Made by a program: the position numbers and the translations under genes. 20,842 nt of DNA from Clostridia bacterium (GTDB lineage: Bacteria; Bacillota; Clostridia; Christensenellales; Aristaeellaceae): NCBI GenBank assembly GCA_016297535.1, contig JAEDGL010000027.1:1-20842 (forward strand), in the 5' to 3' direction. Shown here in pieces: positions 9,178-16,107 of the stretch. The notes beneath the pieces were generated by a model. That model was not told the origin of the DNA. It saw only the letters and a program-made list of their open reading frames with translations, and made no database searches. Position 1 is the stretch's first letter. Each line of letters begins with the position of its first letter.

Positions 9178-10317
9178 TCAGATTTCAGAATAGCTGCCAA
9201 GATAGGTAAACGTTTCGGGCCCTGCATCCAGCTCGCTCAGCAGCTGCAGCGCGGCTTCGTCATACACGGATGCATCCAGATCAAAGTAAAACATAAATTC
9301 AAAATCCGTACCGGCAAGCGGACGGCTTTCCAGCTTGGTAAGGTTAAGCCCCAGCGCGGAAAATTTGGCGATCATGTTGTAGAGCGCTCCGGGTTTATGC
9401 TGCACGTTCAGCATCAGGCTGATCTTGTTGGCGCCGGGGTAGATTTCCAGCTGCTTGGCTATGCAGATGAAACGGGTAAAGTTGCTGTCGCTGTTGCAGA
9501 TATCACTGCTTACCACGCGCAGGCCATAAAGCGCGGCGCATACCGGCGCAGAAATAGCGGCTACGTCGCGGCGTTCGCTTTTGCTCACCATTTGCGCCGC
9601 CATGGCGGTGTTTTCGCATACGGTGATCTTTACATCCTTGAGGGTTTTCAAAAACTGGCTGCACTGGCCAATCGCCTGTTCATGGCTGAAAATTTCCCGG
9701 ATATCTTCCAGCTGCACGCCTGGCTTGGCAAGCAGCCGGTGGTTGATCTTGAGCCTTGTAGCCCGCACAATGTAAAAGCGGTGCTTGCGCATCAAATCGT
9801 ACACTTCGGTCACGGAACCGTGGGAGCTGTTTTCAATGGGCAGCACGCCGTATTCGCAAAGCCCGCTTTCAATGGCCTGAAACACGCCCTCAAAGCGTTT
9901 GAAATACACAATATTGGGCAGATCAAACAGCTTGTCGCAGGCCTGCTGGCTATACGCGCCCTCCACGCCCTGACAGGCCACCACCGCCTTTTTGGGAAAC
10001 AGGCTGGAGGTATTCTCAATGGCCTTTGCAATGTGATTGGTGATTTCGGAGCCCTGCGTGATATACCGCTGCTGATAGCTGCGGCTAAGGTCAAACAGAG
10101 TGTTGTACAATAGCTTTACATACATCGCCATGTCTTCGCTGACGGCGGCAGTCTGTTTGTCCAGCACTGCGCGCTCGCGGGCCGGATCAAACACCGGCAA
10201 CCCGTTTTCCTTTTTGTATTTGGCAATTTCCAGCGCAACCTTCATTCTGGCATCAAAGTTTTGAACCAGCTGTTCATCAATGATGTTGATCTGCCTGCGC
10301 AGTTCTTGAATATCCAT
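9178..10317 (-). CDS. pheA: Bifunctional chorismate mutase - prephenate dehydratase (P-protein)
   Basis: Converts chorismate to prephenate and then to phenylpyruvate, the committed steps of phenylalanine synthesis. The 379 residues show an AroQ-class chorismate mutase (about 1-85, with LRRQINIIDEQLV and the ERAVLD helix), a prephenate dehydratase domain (about 108-290, with GVEGAYSQ, ENSSHGSV and the catalytic TRF at 281-283), and an ACT domain (about 297-379) with the GAL (310-312) and ESRP (330-333) motifs that bind phenylalanine. Feedback inhibition by Phe is therefore expected. The gene lies 29 nt after aroB and 9 nt before aroE-aroK. The ribosome binding site AGAAAGG is modest. Confidence 0.96.
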   Translation of the reverse strand: MDIQELRRQINIIDEQLVQNFDARMKVALEIAKYKKENGLPVFDPARERAVLDKQTAAVSEDMAMYVKLLYNTLFDLSRSYQQRYITQGSEITNHIAKAIENTSSLFPKKAVVACQGVEGAYSQQACDKLFDLPNIVYFKRFEGVFQAIESGLCEYGVLPIENSSHGSVTEVYDLMRKHRFYIVRATRLKINHRLLAKPGVQLEDIREIFSHEQAIGQCSQFLKTLKDVKITVCENTAMAAQMVSKSERRDVAAISAPVCAALYGLRVVSSDICNSDSNFTRFICIAKQLEIYPGANKISLMLNVQHKPGALYNMIAKFSALGLNLTKLESRPLAGTDFEFMFYFDLDASVYDEAALQLLSELDAGPETFTYLGSYSEI

Positions 10318-10346
10318 GAAACATCAGCCTTTCTGTGTCCATTGCA

Positions 10347-11408
10347 TCACTCGTGAATAGCGCTCTCAATCAACGCGGGCAGATCGGAAACGTGCATCTG
10401 ATGCAGCCTGCAATCACCAATCGCATGTGGCAGCACATATGTAATGCTGCCGCCCGCGCGTTTTTTATCCGACAGGGCAACCGCGCAAAGCTCCTGCGCC
10501 GTAAAGGGCGCGTCAACCGGCAGATGGTTGGATAGGAGTGCGGCCTTCAGCCGTGGAAGAACCTCCGCGCCGCAAAAGCCAAGGCGCTCGGACATGCGGG
10601 CGGCGTACACCATGCCTATGGCAACCGCATGCCCATGGCTGATGGAAAAGCCGCTGCACGTTTCGATGGCATGCCCCAGCGTATGGCCCAGATTGAGCAG
10701 CTGGCGGCTGCCGGTATCGCGCTCGTCCTCCTCCACCAGCTTTGCCTTGGCGCGAACGCTGGTTTCGATCACAGGCACGATCTGGTCATGCCATTTGCCG
10801 TTTTGGAGCAGGTCAAACAGCGGTTCATTGTTCAGCACGCCATACTTGATGATTTCCGCCACGCCATCCGCAAGGATTTCGGGCGTAAGCGTCCACAGCG
10901 TATCGGGATCGCACAGCACCGTACAGGGCTGATAAAACGCTCCCACCAGATTTTTGCCTGCGGGCAGATTGACCGCCGTTTTCCCGCCCACGCTGCTATC
11001 CACCATGGCCAGCAAAGTGGTGGGAATTTGCATAAAGGGAATGCCACGCAGGTAGCAGGCGGCCGCAAAGCCGGCCATATCCCCCACCACGCCGCCGCCA
11101 AGCGCAACAATCACATCCGCTCGCGTCAGCTGATTCTGGGCAAGAAAGGCAAGCAGATTTCCCCATATCATCAGGTTTTTGCTGGCCTCGCCATGCGCAA
11201 TGGCATAGCGGCAAACCGTAAATCCCGCTTTTTCTAGGCTGATGTGCACCTGCTCCCCATACAGGCCATCCACACGGTCATCCGTCAGGATGGCGGCCTT
11301 GCAGGTACGGCCCAGCGCATTTTTGAGGGTTTCGCCCGCCTCGTCAAGCATTCCACGCTCGATGTACACATCGTAGGGCTTTCCGGCCGCAACATGCACG
11401 GTTTTCAC
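10347..11408 (-). CDS. aroB: 3-dehydroquinate synthase
   Basis: Cyclises DAHP to 3-dehydroquinate, step two of the shikimate pathway, using NAD and a divalent metal. The protein is 353 residues, a normal length. Motifs are the NAD loop GGGVVGDMAGFAAA (104-117), TTLLAMVDSSVGGKTAVN (130-147), the metal-ligand Glu185 in DGVAEIIKYG, NLGHTLGHAIE (239-249, His242) and SHGHAVAIGM (257-266, His258). The start is GTG at 11408, within the GTGA that also holds the tyrA stop codon, a 4-nt overlap typical of translational coupling; AAAGGGTG lies just upstream. Confidence 0.96.
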   Translation of the reverse strand: MKTVHVAAGKPYDVYIERGMLDEAGETLKNALGRTCKAAILTDDRVDGLYGEQVHISLEKAGFTVCRYAIAHGEASKNLMIWGNLLAFLAQNQLTRADVIVALGGGVVGDMAGFAAACYLRGIPFMQIPTTLLAMVDSSVGGKTAVNLPAGKNLVGAFYQPCTVLCDPDTLWTLTPEILADGVAEIIKYGVLNNEPLFDLLQNGKWHDQIVPVIETSVRAKAKLVEEDERDTGSRQLLNLGHTLGHAIETCSGFSISHGHAVAIGMVYAARMSERLGFCGAEVLPRLKAALLSNHLPVDAPFTAQELCAVALSDKKRAGGSITYVLPHAIGDCRLHQMHVSDLPALIESAIHE

Positions 11409-12256
11409 GGTTCGTCACCCTTTCGATCCACAATCTCCTTGCGCTCGGTCCCCTCCTGCAAAAGCTGGTGCATGCGGTCCGCATCGGCGTTTGCCAGGGC
11501 TTCGCGATATTCGTTCAGGTGTGCAATCAGCGCATCCAGCTCTCCCAGCAGCGGTTCGCGGTTGAACATAAACAGCTCCGTCCACATTCTGGGGCTCAGG
11601 CGCGCTACGCGGGTCATATCCCGAAAGCTGCCCGCCGAAAAGCCATGGTGCTCCATCGCCTCCGGGCTTTTGACATATGCGCTGGATACCACATGCGCCA
11701 ACTGGCTGGTATAGCCAATCACACGGTCATGCTCCTCCGGCGTAGTCATGACCACCTTGCCAAAGCCCAGTTCGCGGAAAAAGTGCTTGAGCTCCGCCAA
11801 TGTTTGTATGGTTGCGCCCTGCGGCGGCGTAAGAATCATGGACGCGTTCTGAAACAGATTGGCGGATGCATGGTCAAAGCCGGAATATTCTATACCCGCC
11901 ATGGGGTGTCCGCCCACAAACAGAAAGCCGTTCTCCGCAGCCACCTGAAACAGCGGTCCGCATACCGCACGCTTAACGCCGCACAGATCAATCACCGTAG
12001 CGCCTTTGCGGATGAGACCGGCGTTTTCCGTTACGTAATCAATGGCGGTCTGGGGCCAGGTGGCAATCAGCACCATATCGCAGATGGAAAGGCGCTCCGG
12101 GGTCAGCTCGGCGTCGATGGCTTCCAGAAGCCGGGCCTTCATCACAACCTGCGGATTGATATCGCAGCCCAGAACGGTATGCTGGGACATGTGCTTTTTG
12201 ATGGTTTTGGCAATGGAGCCACCAATCAACCCCAGACCAATAACAGCAATGTTCAT
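11405..12256 (-). CDS. tyrA: Prephenate dehydrogenase
   Basis: Oxidatively decarboxylates prephenate to 4-hydroxyphenylpyruvate in tyrosine synthesis. The 283-residue protein has the N-terminal Rossmann loop GLGLIGGS (7-14), CDINP after strand two, GGHPMAG (115-121) and YTSQLAH in the helical C-terminal domain. It lacks the C-terminal ACT domain carried by many Firmicute TyrA proteins, so direct feedback by tyrosine would need another site. AAGGAGG within the 3' end of aroF serves the ATG at 12256, only 2 nt after the aroF stop. The choice of prephenate over arogenate as substrate is inferred from the family. Confidence 0.94.
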   Translation of the reverse strand: MNIAVIGLGLIGGSIAKTIKKHMSQHTVLGCDINPQVVMKARLLEAIDAELTPERLSICDMVLIATWPQTAIDYVTENAGLIRKGATVIDLCGVKRAVCGPLFQVAAENGFLFVGGHPMAGIEYSGFDHASANLFQNASMILTPPQGATIQTLAELKHFFRELGFGKVVMTTPEEHDRVIGYTSQLAHVVSSAYVKSPEAMEHHGFSAGSFRDMTRVARLSPRMWTELFMFNREPLLGELDALIAHLNEYREALANADADRMHQLLQEGTERKEIVDRKGDEP

Positions 12257-12258
12257 TT

Positions 12259-13278
12259 TCAGACCTCCTTGGGCGCCTTGAAGGCATGTGGCAGAATGGC
12301 GTTAACCGACTGCATCACATCGTCAAAGGCTTCGGGTGTGAGGGACTGCGCGCCATCGCACAGAGCGCTCTTGGGATCGTTGTGCACTTCAATCATCAAA
12401 CCGTCCGCACCACAGGCGGTAGCCGCCATGGCCAGGGGCTTGACCATCCAGGAAATGCCGGTTGCATGGCTGGGGTCTACAATCACCGGCAGATGCGTCA
12501 GCTTTTTAAGCATCGGTACAGCGGAAAGATCAAGGGTATTGCGGGTGGCGGTTTCAAAGGTGCGGATGCCGCGCTCGCACAGGATGACCTGATGATTGCC
12601 TCCGGCCATCACGTATTCCGCGCTCATCAGCAGCTCCTGCAGGGTGTTGGCAAGGCCGCGCTTGATAAGAATCGGCTTTCCGGTATGGCCCAGCTCCTTG
12701 AGCAGTTCAAAGTTCTGCATGTTGCGCGCGCCTACCTGAATCACATCTACCTCGTCAAACAGCTCCAGCTGGCTCAGATCCATGATTTCCGTTACCACGG
12801 GAAGGCCGGTCATACGCTTGGCCTTGAGCAAAAGCTCAAGCCCGTGCCCGCGCAGGCCCTGGAATGCGTACGGAGAAGTACGCGGCTTGAACGCGCCGCC
12901 GCGCAGCATGGTTGCGCCGGAGGCCTTGACCGCCTGCGCAACCGCACAGATCTGCTCCTCGCTTTCAATGCTGCAGGGACCGGCGATCACGCTGAATACC
13001 CCGCCGCCCAGCTGCGTTTGGCCCACCGGTATGACGGTGTCATCCTCATGGAATTTTCGGTTGGCGTTTTTGTAGGGCTCCTGCACGCGCTTGACGTCTG
13101 CCACAATATCCAAAGCCCTCAACAGGTCGATATCCACAGCGGAGGTATCACCCACAAGGCCAAGAATGGTATGCGTTTTGCCTTCGGTGGGGTGTACGCT
13201 GATATTCATGCTTTCCAGCCAACCCATCAGATTTTTCAGCTGTTTCTCATCCGGGTTTTTCTTCAAAATAACGATCAT
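12259..13278 (-). CDS. aroF: 3-deoxy-7-phosphoheptulonate (DAHP) synthase, type I-beta
   Basis: Condenses PEP and erythrose 4-phosphate to DAHP, the entry step of aromatic synthesis and the usual control point. The 339-residue protein has a ferredoxin-like regulatory N-terminal domain (about 1-70), as in the Thermotoga enzyme, and a TIM-barrel catalytic domain with IAGPCSIES, GGAFKPRTSPYAFQG, TEIMD, QVGARNMQNF, ILIKRG, PVIVDPSHATG and GADGLMIEVH. The N-terminal domain in this class senses Tyr and/or Phe. I start at 13278 (MIVILKKN) because GGAGGAGG lies 7 nt upstream; the in-frame ATG at 13308 would precede it. It is the first structural gene after the Phe/Tyr leader and attenuator. Confidence 0.96.
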   Translation of the reverse strand: MIVILKKNPDEKQLKNLMGWLESMNISVHPTEGKTHTILGLVGDTSAVDIDLLRALDIVADVKRVQEPYKNANRKFHEDDTVIPVGQTQLGGGVFSVIAGPCSIESEEQICAVAQAVKASGATMLRGGAFKPRTSPYAFQGLRGHGLELLLKAKRMTGLPVVTEIMDLSQLELFDEVDVIQVGARNMQNFELLKELGHTGKPILIKRGLANTLQELLMSAEYVMAGGNHQVILCERGIRTFETATRNTLDLSAVPMLKKLTHLPVIVDPSHATGISWMVKPLAMAATACGADGLMIEVHNDPKSALCDGAQSLTPEAFDDVMQSVNAILPHAFKAPKEV

Positions 13279-13310
13279 GATTCTGCCTCCTCCAAAATTG
13301 CGTTTCAATG

Positions 13311-13344
13311 AAAAAACCCTCGCGGCATTGGCCGCGAGGGTTTT
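13311..13344 (-). terminator. Attenuator (intrinsic terminator) upstream of aroF
   Basis: On the minus strand AAAACCCTCGCGGC (13344-13331) pairs perfectly with GCCGCGAGGGTTTT (13326-13313), a 14-bp GC-rich stem with the loop CAAT, and a run of six T ends at 13311. It begins 22 nt after the leader peptide stop and lies 32 nt before the aroF start, so it would end transcription before the structural genes. Confidence 0.88.
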
Positions 13345-13366
13345 GGTTCATCGAAAGGATGATCAC

Positions 13367-13459
13367 TCACACAGCACAACGCAAAAGAGCCTTACGCATA
13401 AACGTAAAGCTAAAGTAATAAAAGAAGAAGGACGAAACCGTGGCGTACTGTCTGCTCAT
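13367..13459 (-). CDS. Phe/Tyr-rich leader peptide of the aromatic operon
   Basis: A 30-codon ORF starting MSRQYATVSS, followed by FFFYYFSFTF at residues 11-20 and ending with a basic MRKALLRCAV tail. Six Phe and two Tyr in ten codons, with a further Tyr at position 5, is far above chance in a genome with few A/T-rich codons. It has a very strong ribosome binding site, AAGGAGGAGGG (13476-13466), six bases before the ATG, and stops just before an intrinsic terminator. The layout matches the pheA/pheST/trp leader peptides of proteobacteria, where ribosomes stall at the Phe, Tyr or Trp codons when the charged tRNA is scarce. The coding reading is direct; the attenuation role is inferred. Confidence 0.85.
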   Translation of the reverse strand: MSRQYATVSSFFFYYFSFTFMRKALLRCAV

Positions 13460-13485
13460 CTCAATCCCTCCTCCTTCTTTCTGTG

Positions 13486-13511
13486 CTTGTTGGAAGCATA
13501 ACACCAACAAG
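13486..13511. promoter_or_regulatory. Operator-like dyad over the -10 of the aro promoter
   Basis: CTTGTTGG (13486-13493) and CCAACAAG (13504-13511) are perfect inverted repeats with a 10-nt spacer that contains the -10 box. The likely transcription start falls inside the first arm, so this is better explained as a protein-binding site than as an RNA hairpin. The regulator is unknown. Confidence 0.5.
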
Positions 13512-13524
13512 CGGCCGTTGTCAA
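13495..13524 (-). promoter_or_regulatory. Promoter of the aromatic amino acid operon
   Basis: On the minus strand a perfect -35 TTGACA (13524-13519), an 18-nt spacer and TATGCT (13500-13495) with an upstream TG (extended -10). It lies about 35 nt before the leader peptide start. No better candidate is seen in the gap after rsmI. Confidence 0.75.
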
Positions 13525-13564
13525 TGCCTATGCGGCAAAAAACAACGAAAAACCAACCGCCAAT

Positions 13565-14419
13565 TCATTCCAGCATTCGTTTTACGGTAAGGCTGGCGGC
13601 TTTCACGGCGTTTCGGCGCGCCCCTGCGCTTACCAGCTCATCCACCGCCTCACGCAGGCTGAGGCCGCGCACAAGCCCATCGAACAACTGGGCTTCCAGC
13701 GAAAGTGCGCTTTGCTGCGCCTGCGGCTGAGGAATATCCTCCGCCGCCCACTGCAGGGCAATGCAGTATTCGCCCTTTTCCGCCTTGGGATTGCCCTCAA
13801 GCTGCGCAAGAACCGCCGAAACCGTGCCGCGCACCGTTTTTTCGTATTTCTTGGTCAGATCGCAGCTGGCGCTGACGAGCGTGTTGGGCAACACATCCTG
13901 AACCGTGCGCAGCAAATCCACCACACGGTGGGGGGATTCGTGCACAACGCCAATTTTGGAACGCATCGCCATATCCAGCAGCTTTTCCTTCAGCTCGTTT
14001 TTCTGCCGGGGCAAAAAGCCGAAAAAGGTAAACTCCGTCACGTCCATCCCGCTTACGCTGAGGGCGGATGCCATGGCTGTGGGGCCGGGAACTGCCACCA
14101 CCTCGATGCCCGCCCGGATCGCCTCGGCTGTGAGGATGCTGCCCGGATCGCTGATACAGGGCGTACCGGCATCGGTGGTAACCGCCACATCGATGTCCTC
14201 GGTCACCATCCGTTCCACAATCTGTGCAGCCTTGCTGCGCTCGTTGTGCTCATGGCAGCTGGTTAGCGGCGTATGGATGTCAAAGGCGCTGAGCAGCTTC
14301 TGGGTGACGCGGGTATCCTCCGCAGCGATGAGAGAAACGCTTTGCAGCGTCTGGATGGCACGGGGCGTCATATCGCCCAGATTGCCGATGGGCGTGGCCA
14401 CAACGTACAAGGTGGGCAT
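13565..14419 (-). CDS. rsmI: 16S rRNA (cytidine-1402 2'-O)-methyltransferase
   Basis: Methylates the 2'-O of C1402 in the decoding centre of 16S rRNA, using S-adenosylmethionine; it pairs with RsmH, which modifies the N4 of the same base. The 284-residue protein shows the tetrapyrrole-methylase fold motifs VATPIGNLGDMT (7-18), AEDTR (33-37), TTDAGTPCISDPG (81-93) and VPGPTA (110-115). GGAGGTG precedes the ATG, within the last bases of rsmH, and the gap to rsmH is 2 nt. No clear terminator follows, so some transcripts could read into the aromatic operon. Confidence 0.95.
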   Translation of the reverse strand: MPTLYVVATPIGNLGDMTPRAIQTLQSVSLIAAEDTRVTQKLLSAFDIHTPLTSCHEHNERSKAAQIVERMVTEDIDVAVTTDAGTPCISDPGSILTAEAIRAGIEVVAVPGPTAMASALSVSGMDVTEFTFFGFLPRQKNELKEKLLDMAMRSKIGVVHESPHRVVDLLRTVQDVLPNTLVSASCDLTKKYEKTVRGTVSAVLAQLEGNPKAEKGEYCIALQWAAEDIPQPQAQQSALSLEAQLFDGLVRGLSLREAVDELVSAGARRNAVKAASLTVKRMLE

Positions 14420-14421
14420 GG

Positions 14422-15372
14422 TTACACCTCCTGCTTTTTTTCAAACACGCGCAGCTTGGCGCTGCGGGCGCGGGGGTTCTCGTCGGTTTCCTGCCTTCCG
14501 GGTTTCACCGCTCCGCCGGCCAGCGCCCTGCCCAGCGGCTTTTTGCCGCATACGCACACGGGCATTTTAGGCGGACAGGTGCAGGGGTTTTGCAGCCTGC
14601 GGAAGGTATTTTTGGTGATCCGATCCTCCAGCGAATGAAAGGTGATCACCAGCAGCCTTCCGCCGGGAGCCAGCAGATCCACAAAATCGCACAGCGCCTG
14701 CTCCAGCGGCGCCAGCTCGTCATTAAGCGCGATACGTACCGCCTGAAAGGTTCGCCGCGCGGGATGCCCCTCATCCTTCCGGCGCACGGCTTTGGGGATG
14801 GCAGCATCCACCACAGCCACCAGATCGCCGGTGGTAAGAATGGGCTTTTGGGCCCGCTTTTCGGCAAAAACCTGCGCGATGCGTGCCGCCCATTTTTCCT
14901 CGCCATACTCGGTCAGGATGCGTCGAAACTCGTTTGGATCGATATGCGCCAGATACTCGGCTGCCGTAATGCCCTGGGATTTGTCCATGCGCATGTCCAG
15001 CGGCGCATCCTCATGATAGCTGAAGCCCCTTCCGCCCTCGTCCAGCTGATGGGAACTGACCCCAAGATCCAGCAGGGCGCCGTCGAGCGCAGGCGCGCCC
15101 GCTTCGGCAAGCAGTTTCTTTGCATCGTGAAAGTTTCCGTGAATCGCCCGGAAGCCCGGATAGTGCTTCAGCCTTTCGGAAGCGGCGGCGATGGCTTCCG
15201 GATCGCGGTCAATTCCATACAGCCTTGCGCTGCCGCCGGACAGGCGCAAAATTCCCTCGCTGTGTCCGCCGCCGCCAAGGGTGCCATCGGCATATACCCC
15301 GTCGGGCTGCGGGGTGATCCATTCCATTACCTCGTCAAACAGGACGGGGACATGGTGAAATTGCATCGTCAT
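14422..15372 (-). CDS. rsmH: 16S rRNA (cytosine-1402 N4)-methyltransferase
   Basis: Methylates N4 of C1402 in 16S rRNA, the same nucleotide as RsmI. The 316-residue length is normal. Motifs include HVPVLFDEV near the N-terminus, the SAM loop YADGTLGGGGHSEGIL (27-42), GIDRDPEA, DLGVSSHQLD, FQAVRIALNDEL and LVITFHSLEDRITK. The ATG at 15372 overlaps the stop of the upstream gene as ATGA; a second in-frame ATG at 15366 is 10 nt from the GGAGG site and could be used instead. The gene is more often found near mraZ and ftsL at the start of the division cluster; here it sits directly before rsmI, away from division genes. Confidence 0.95.
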   Translation of the reverse strand: MTMQFHHVPVLFDEVMEWITPQPDGVYADGTLGGGGHSEGILRLSGGSARLYGIDRDPEAIAAASERLKHYPGFRAIHGNFHDAKKLLAEAGAPALDGALLDLGVSSHQLDEGGRGFSYHEDAPLDMRMDKSQGITAAEYLAHIDPNEFRRILTEYGEEKWAARIAQVFAEKRAQKPILTTGDLVAVVDAAIPKAVRRKDEGHPARRTFQAVRIALNDELAPLEQALCDFVDLLAPGGRLLVITFHSLEDRITKNTFRRLQNPCTCPPKMPVCVCGKKPLGRALAGGAVKPGRQETDENPRARSAKLRVFEKKQEV

Positions 15373-16001
15373 TTTTCCTCCAAGGGTGCAAGCCCCAGCG
15401 CATCCACCAGAAAGTGGATCCACGCTTTGCGCGCCTTGCCGGTCAGGGAAGGCTTGAGCTCCACGCCCTCCTCCAGAAAAGAGGTTTCGTCAAATTCCAT
15501 GGAAATCGAATCCAGCGGCCAGCCGGGGCGGCGCTTGTTCACCGGCTGATCCACCATCCAGAAGGCGCTCTGGCGCGCATGCACCTTGCTTTTCTGGAAC
15601 GAGGTTACCCCCTGCGGGGTCTTTACGGCAAAACCATCCAGATAGTAGGCCATCACCTTGCCACCAAGGGAATGCACCAGATCGCAGTAGTATTCGATCA
15701 TTTCCTCATCATCCAGCCGCTTCCCGTTTGGCGTGCGAATGTGCAGCCCGGGCTGGCGCGGATCATCAAGGGCAAGGGCGTCAAAATACAATCCTGCGTC
15801 GTTGCCAATCACGTAGTCGGCATACTTGCCGTAAAACGCGGCCTTGATGGCTGCGTTTTCGCCGGGATTGGCCCCGGTCTCCGTGGGTTCATCGGTAATT
15901 CCAAGGTCGGTCAGGCTTACAAGCTCCGCATCGTAGCCGGAAAGAGCCTCCTGAAACATTTTGAGCTTGGCAGGATTGGTTGTGCCGATCAGAACCTTCA
16001 T
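15369..16001 (-). CDS. HAM1/RdgB-like non-canonical purine NTP pyrophosphatase
   Basis: Likely hydrolyses deaminated purine nucleotides (ITP, dITP, XTP) to monophosphates, keeping them out of DNA and RNA. The 210-residue protein has the family's N-terminal TTNPAK (7-12), the ENAAIKA block (48-54) and NDAGLYFDAL (67-76), which replaces the usual DDSGL. After that it departs from the classical sequence: the PGxYSARY segment is not seen, and instead there is PGLHIRTPNGKRLDDEE. The start at 16001 (MKVLIGTT) follows GGAG at 8 nt; an in-frame upstream extension has no family similarity. The stop overlaps the rsmH start by 4 nt. Confident in the fold, less in the substrate. Confidence 0.75.
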   Translation of the reverse strand: MKVLIGTTNPAKLKMFQEALSGYDAELVSLTDLGITDEPTETGANPGENAAIKAAFYGKYADYVIGNDAGLYFDALALDDPRQPGLHIRTPNGKRLDDEEMIEYYCDLVHSLGGKVMAYYLDGFAVKTPQGVTSFQKSKVHARQSAFWMVDQPVNKRRPGWPLDSISMEFDETSFLEEGVELKPSLTGKARKAWIHFLVDALGLAPLEEK

Positions 16002-16050
16002 AGACGAAGCTCCATTCTCATGTGATAAACGGATTCTGTTTTCGTCAGAT

Positions 16051-16096
16051 CCAATGGTCCCCGTTTCCACGCATTCGCATGGAAACGGGGAATTGG
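16051..16096 (-). terminator. Strong hairpin after valS, terminator-like
   Basis: CCCCGTTTCC (16059-16068) pairs exactly with GGAAACGGGG (16081-16090), and CCAAT/ATTGG (16051-16055/16092-16096) can extend the stem around an internal bulge. It lies just after the valS stop. On the minus strand it is not followed by a U-run, so termination may be weak or the hairpin may act in processing, letting transcripts continue into the pyrophosphatase-rsmH-rsmI genes. Confidence 0.5.
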
Positions 16097-16107
16097 TCCT
16101 GTTTGGT

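Noticed and set aside
8650..10113. A 487-codon plus-strand frame opposite pheA and aroE
   Set aside because: It crosses two well-recognised minus-strand genes, has no ribosome binding site or domain, and has the composition of a shadow frame. The same applies to the long plus-strand frames at 15961-17766 and 19025-20695.
13279..13485. A tyrosine or tryptophan T-box ahead of aroF
   Set aside because: No T-box core sequence of the GGTGGNACC type is present, and the region is fully explained by the leader ORF and terminator.
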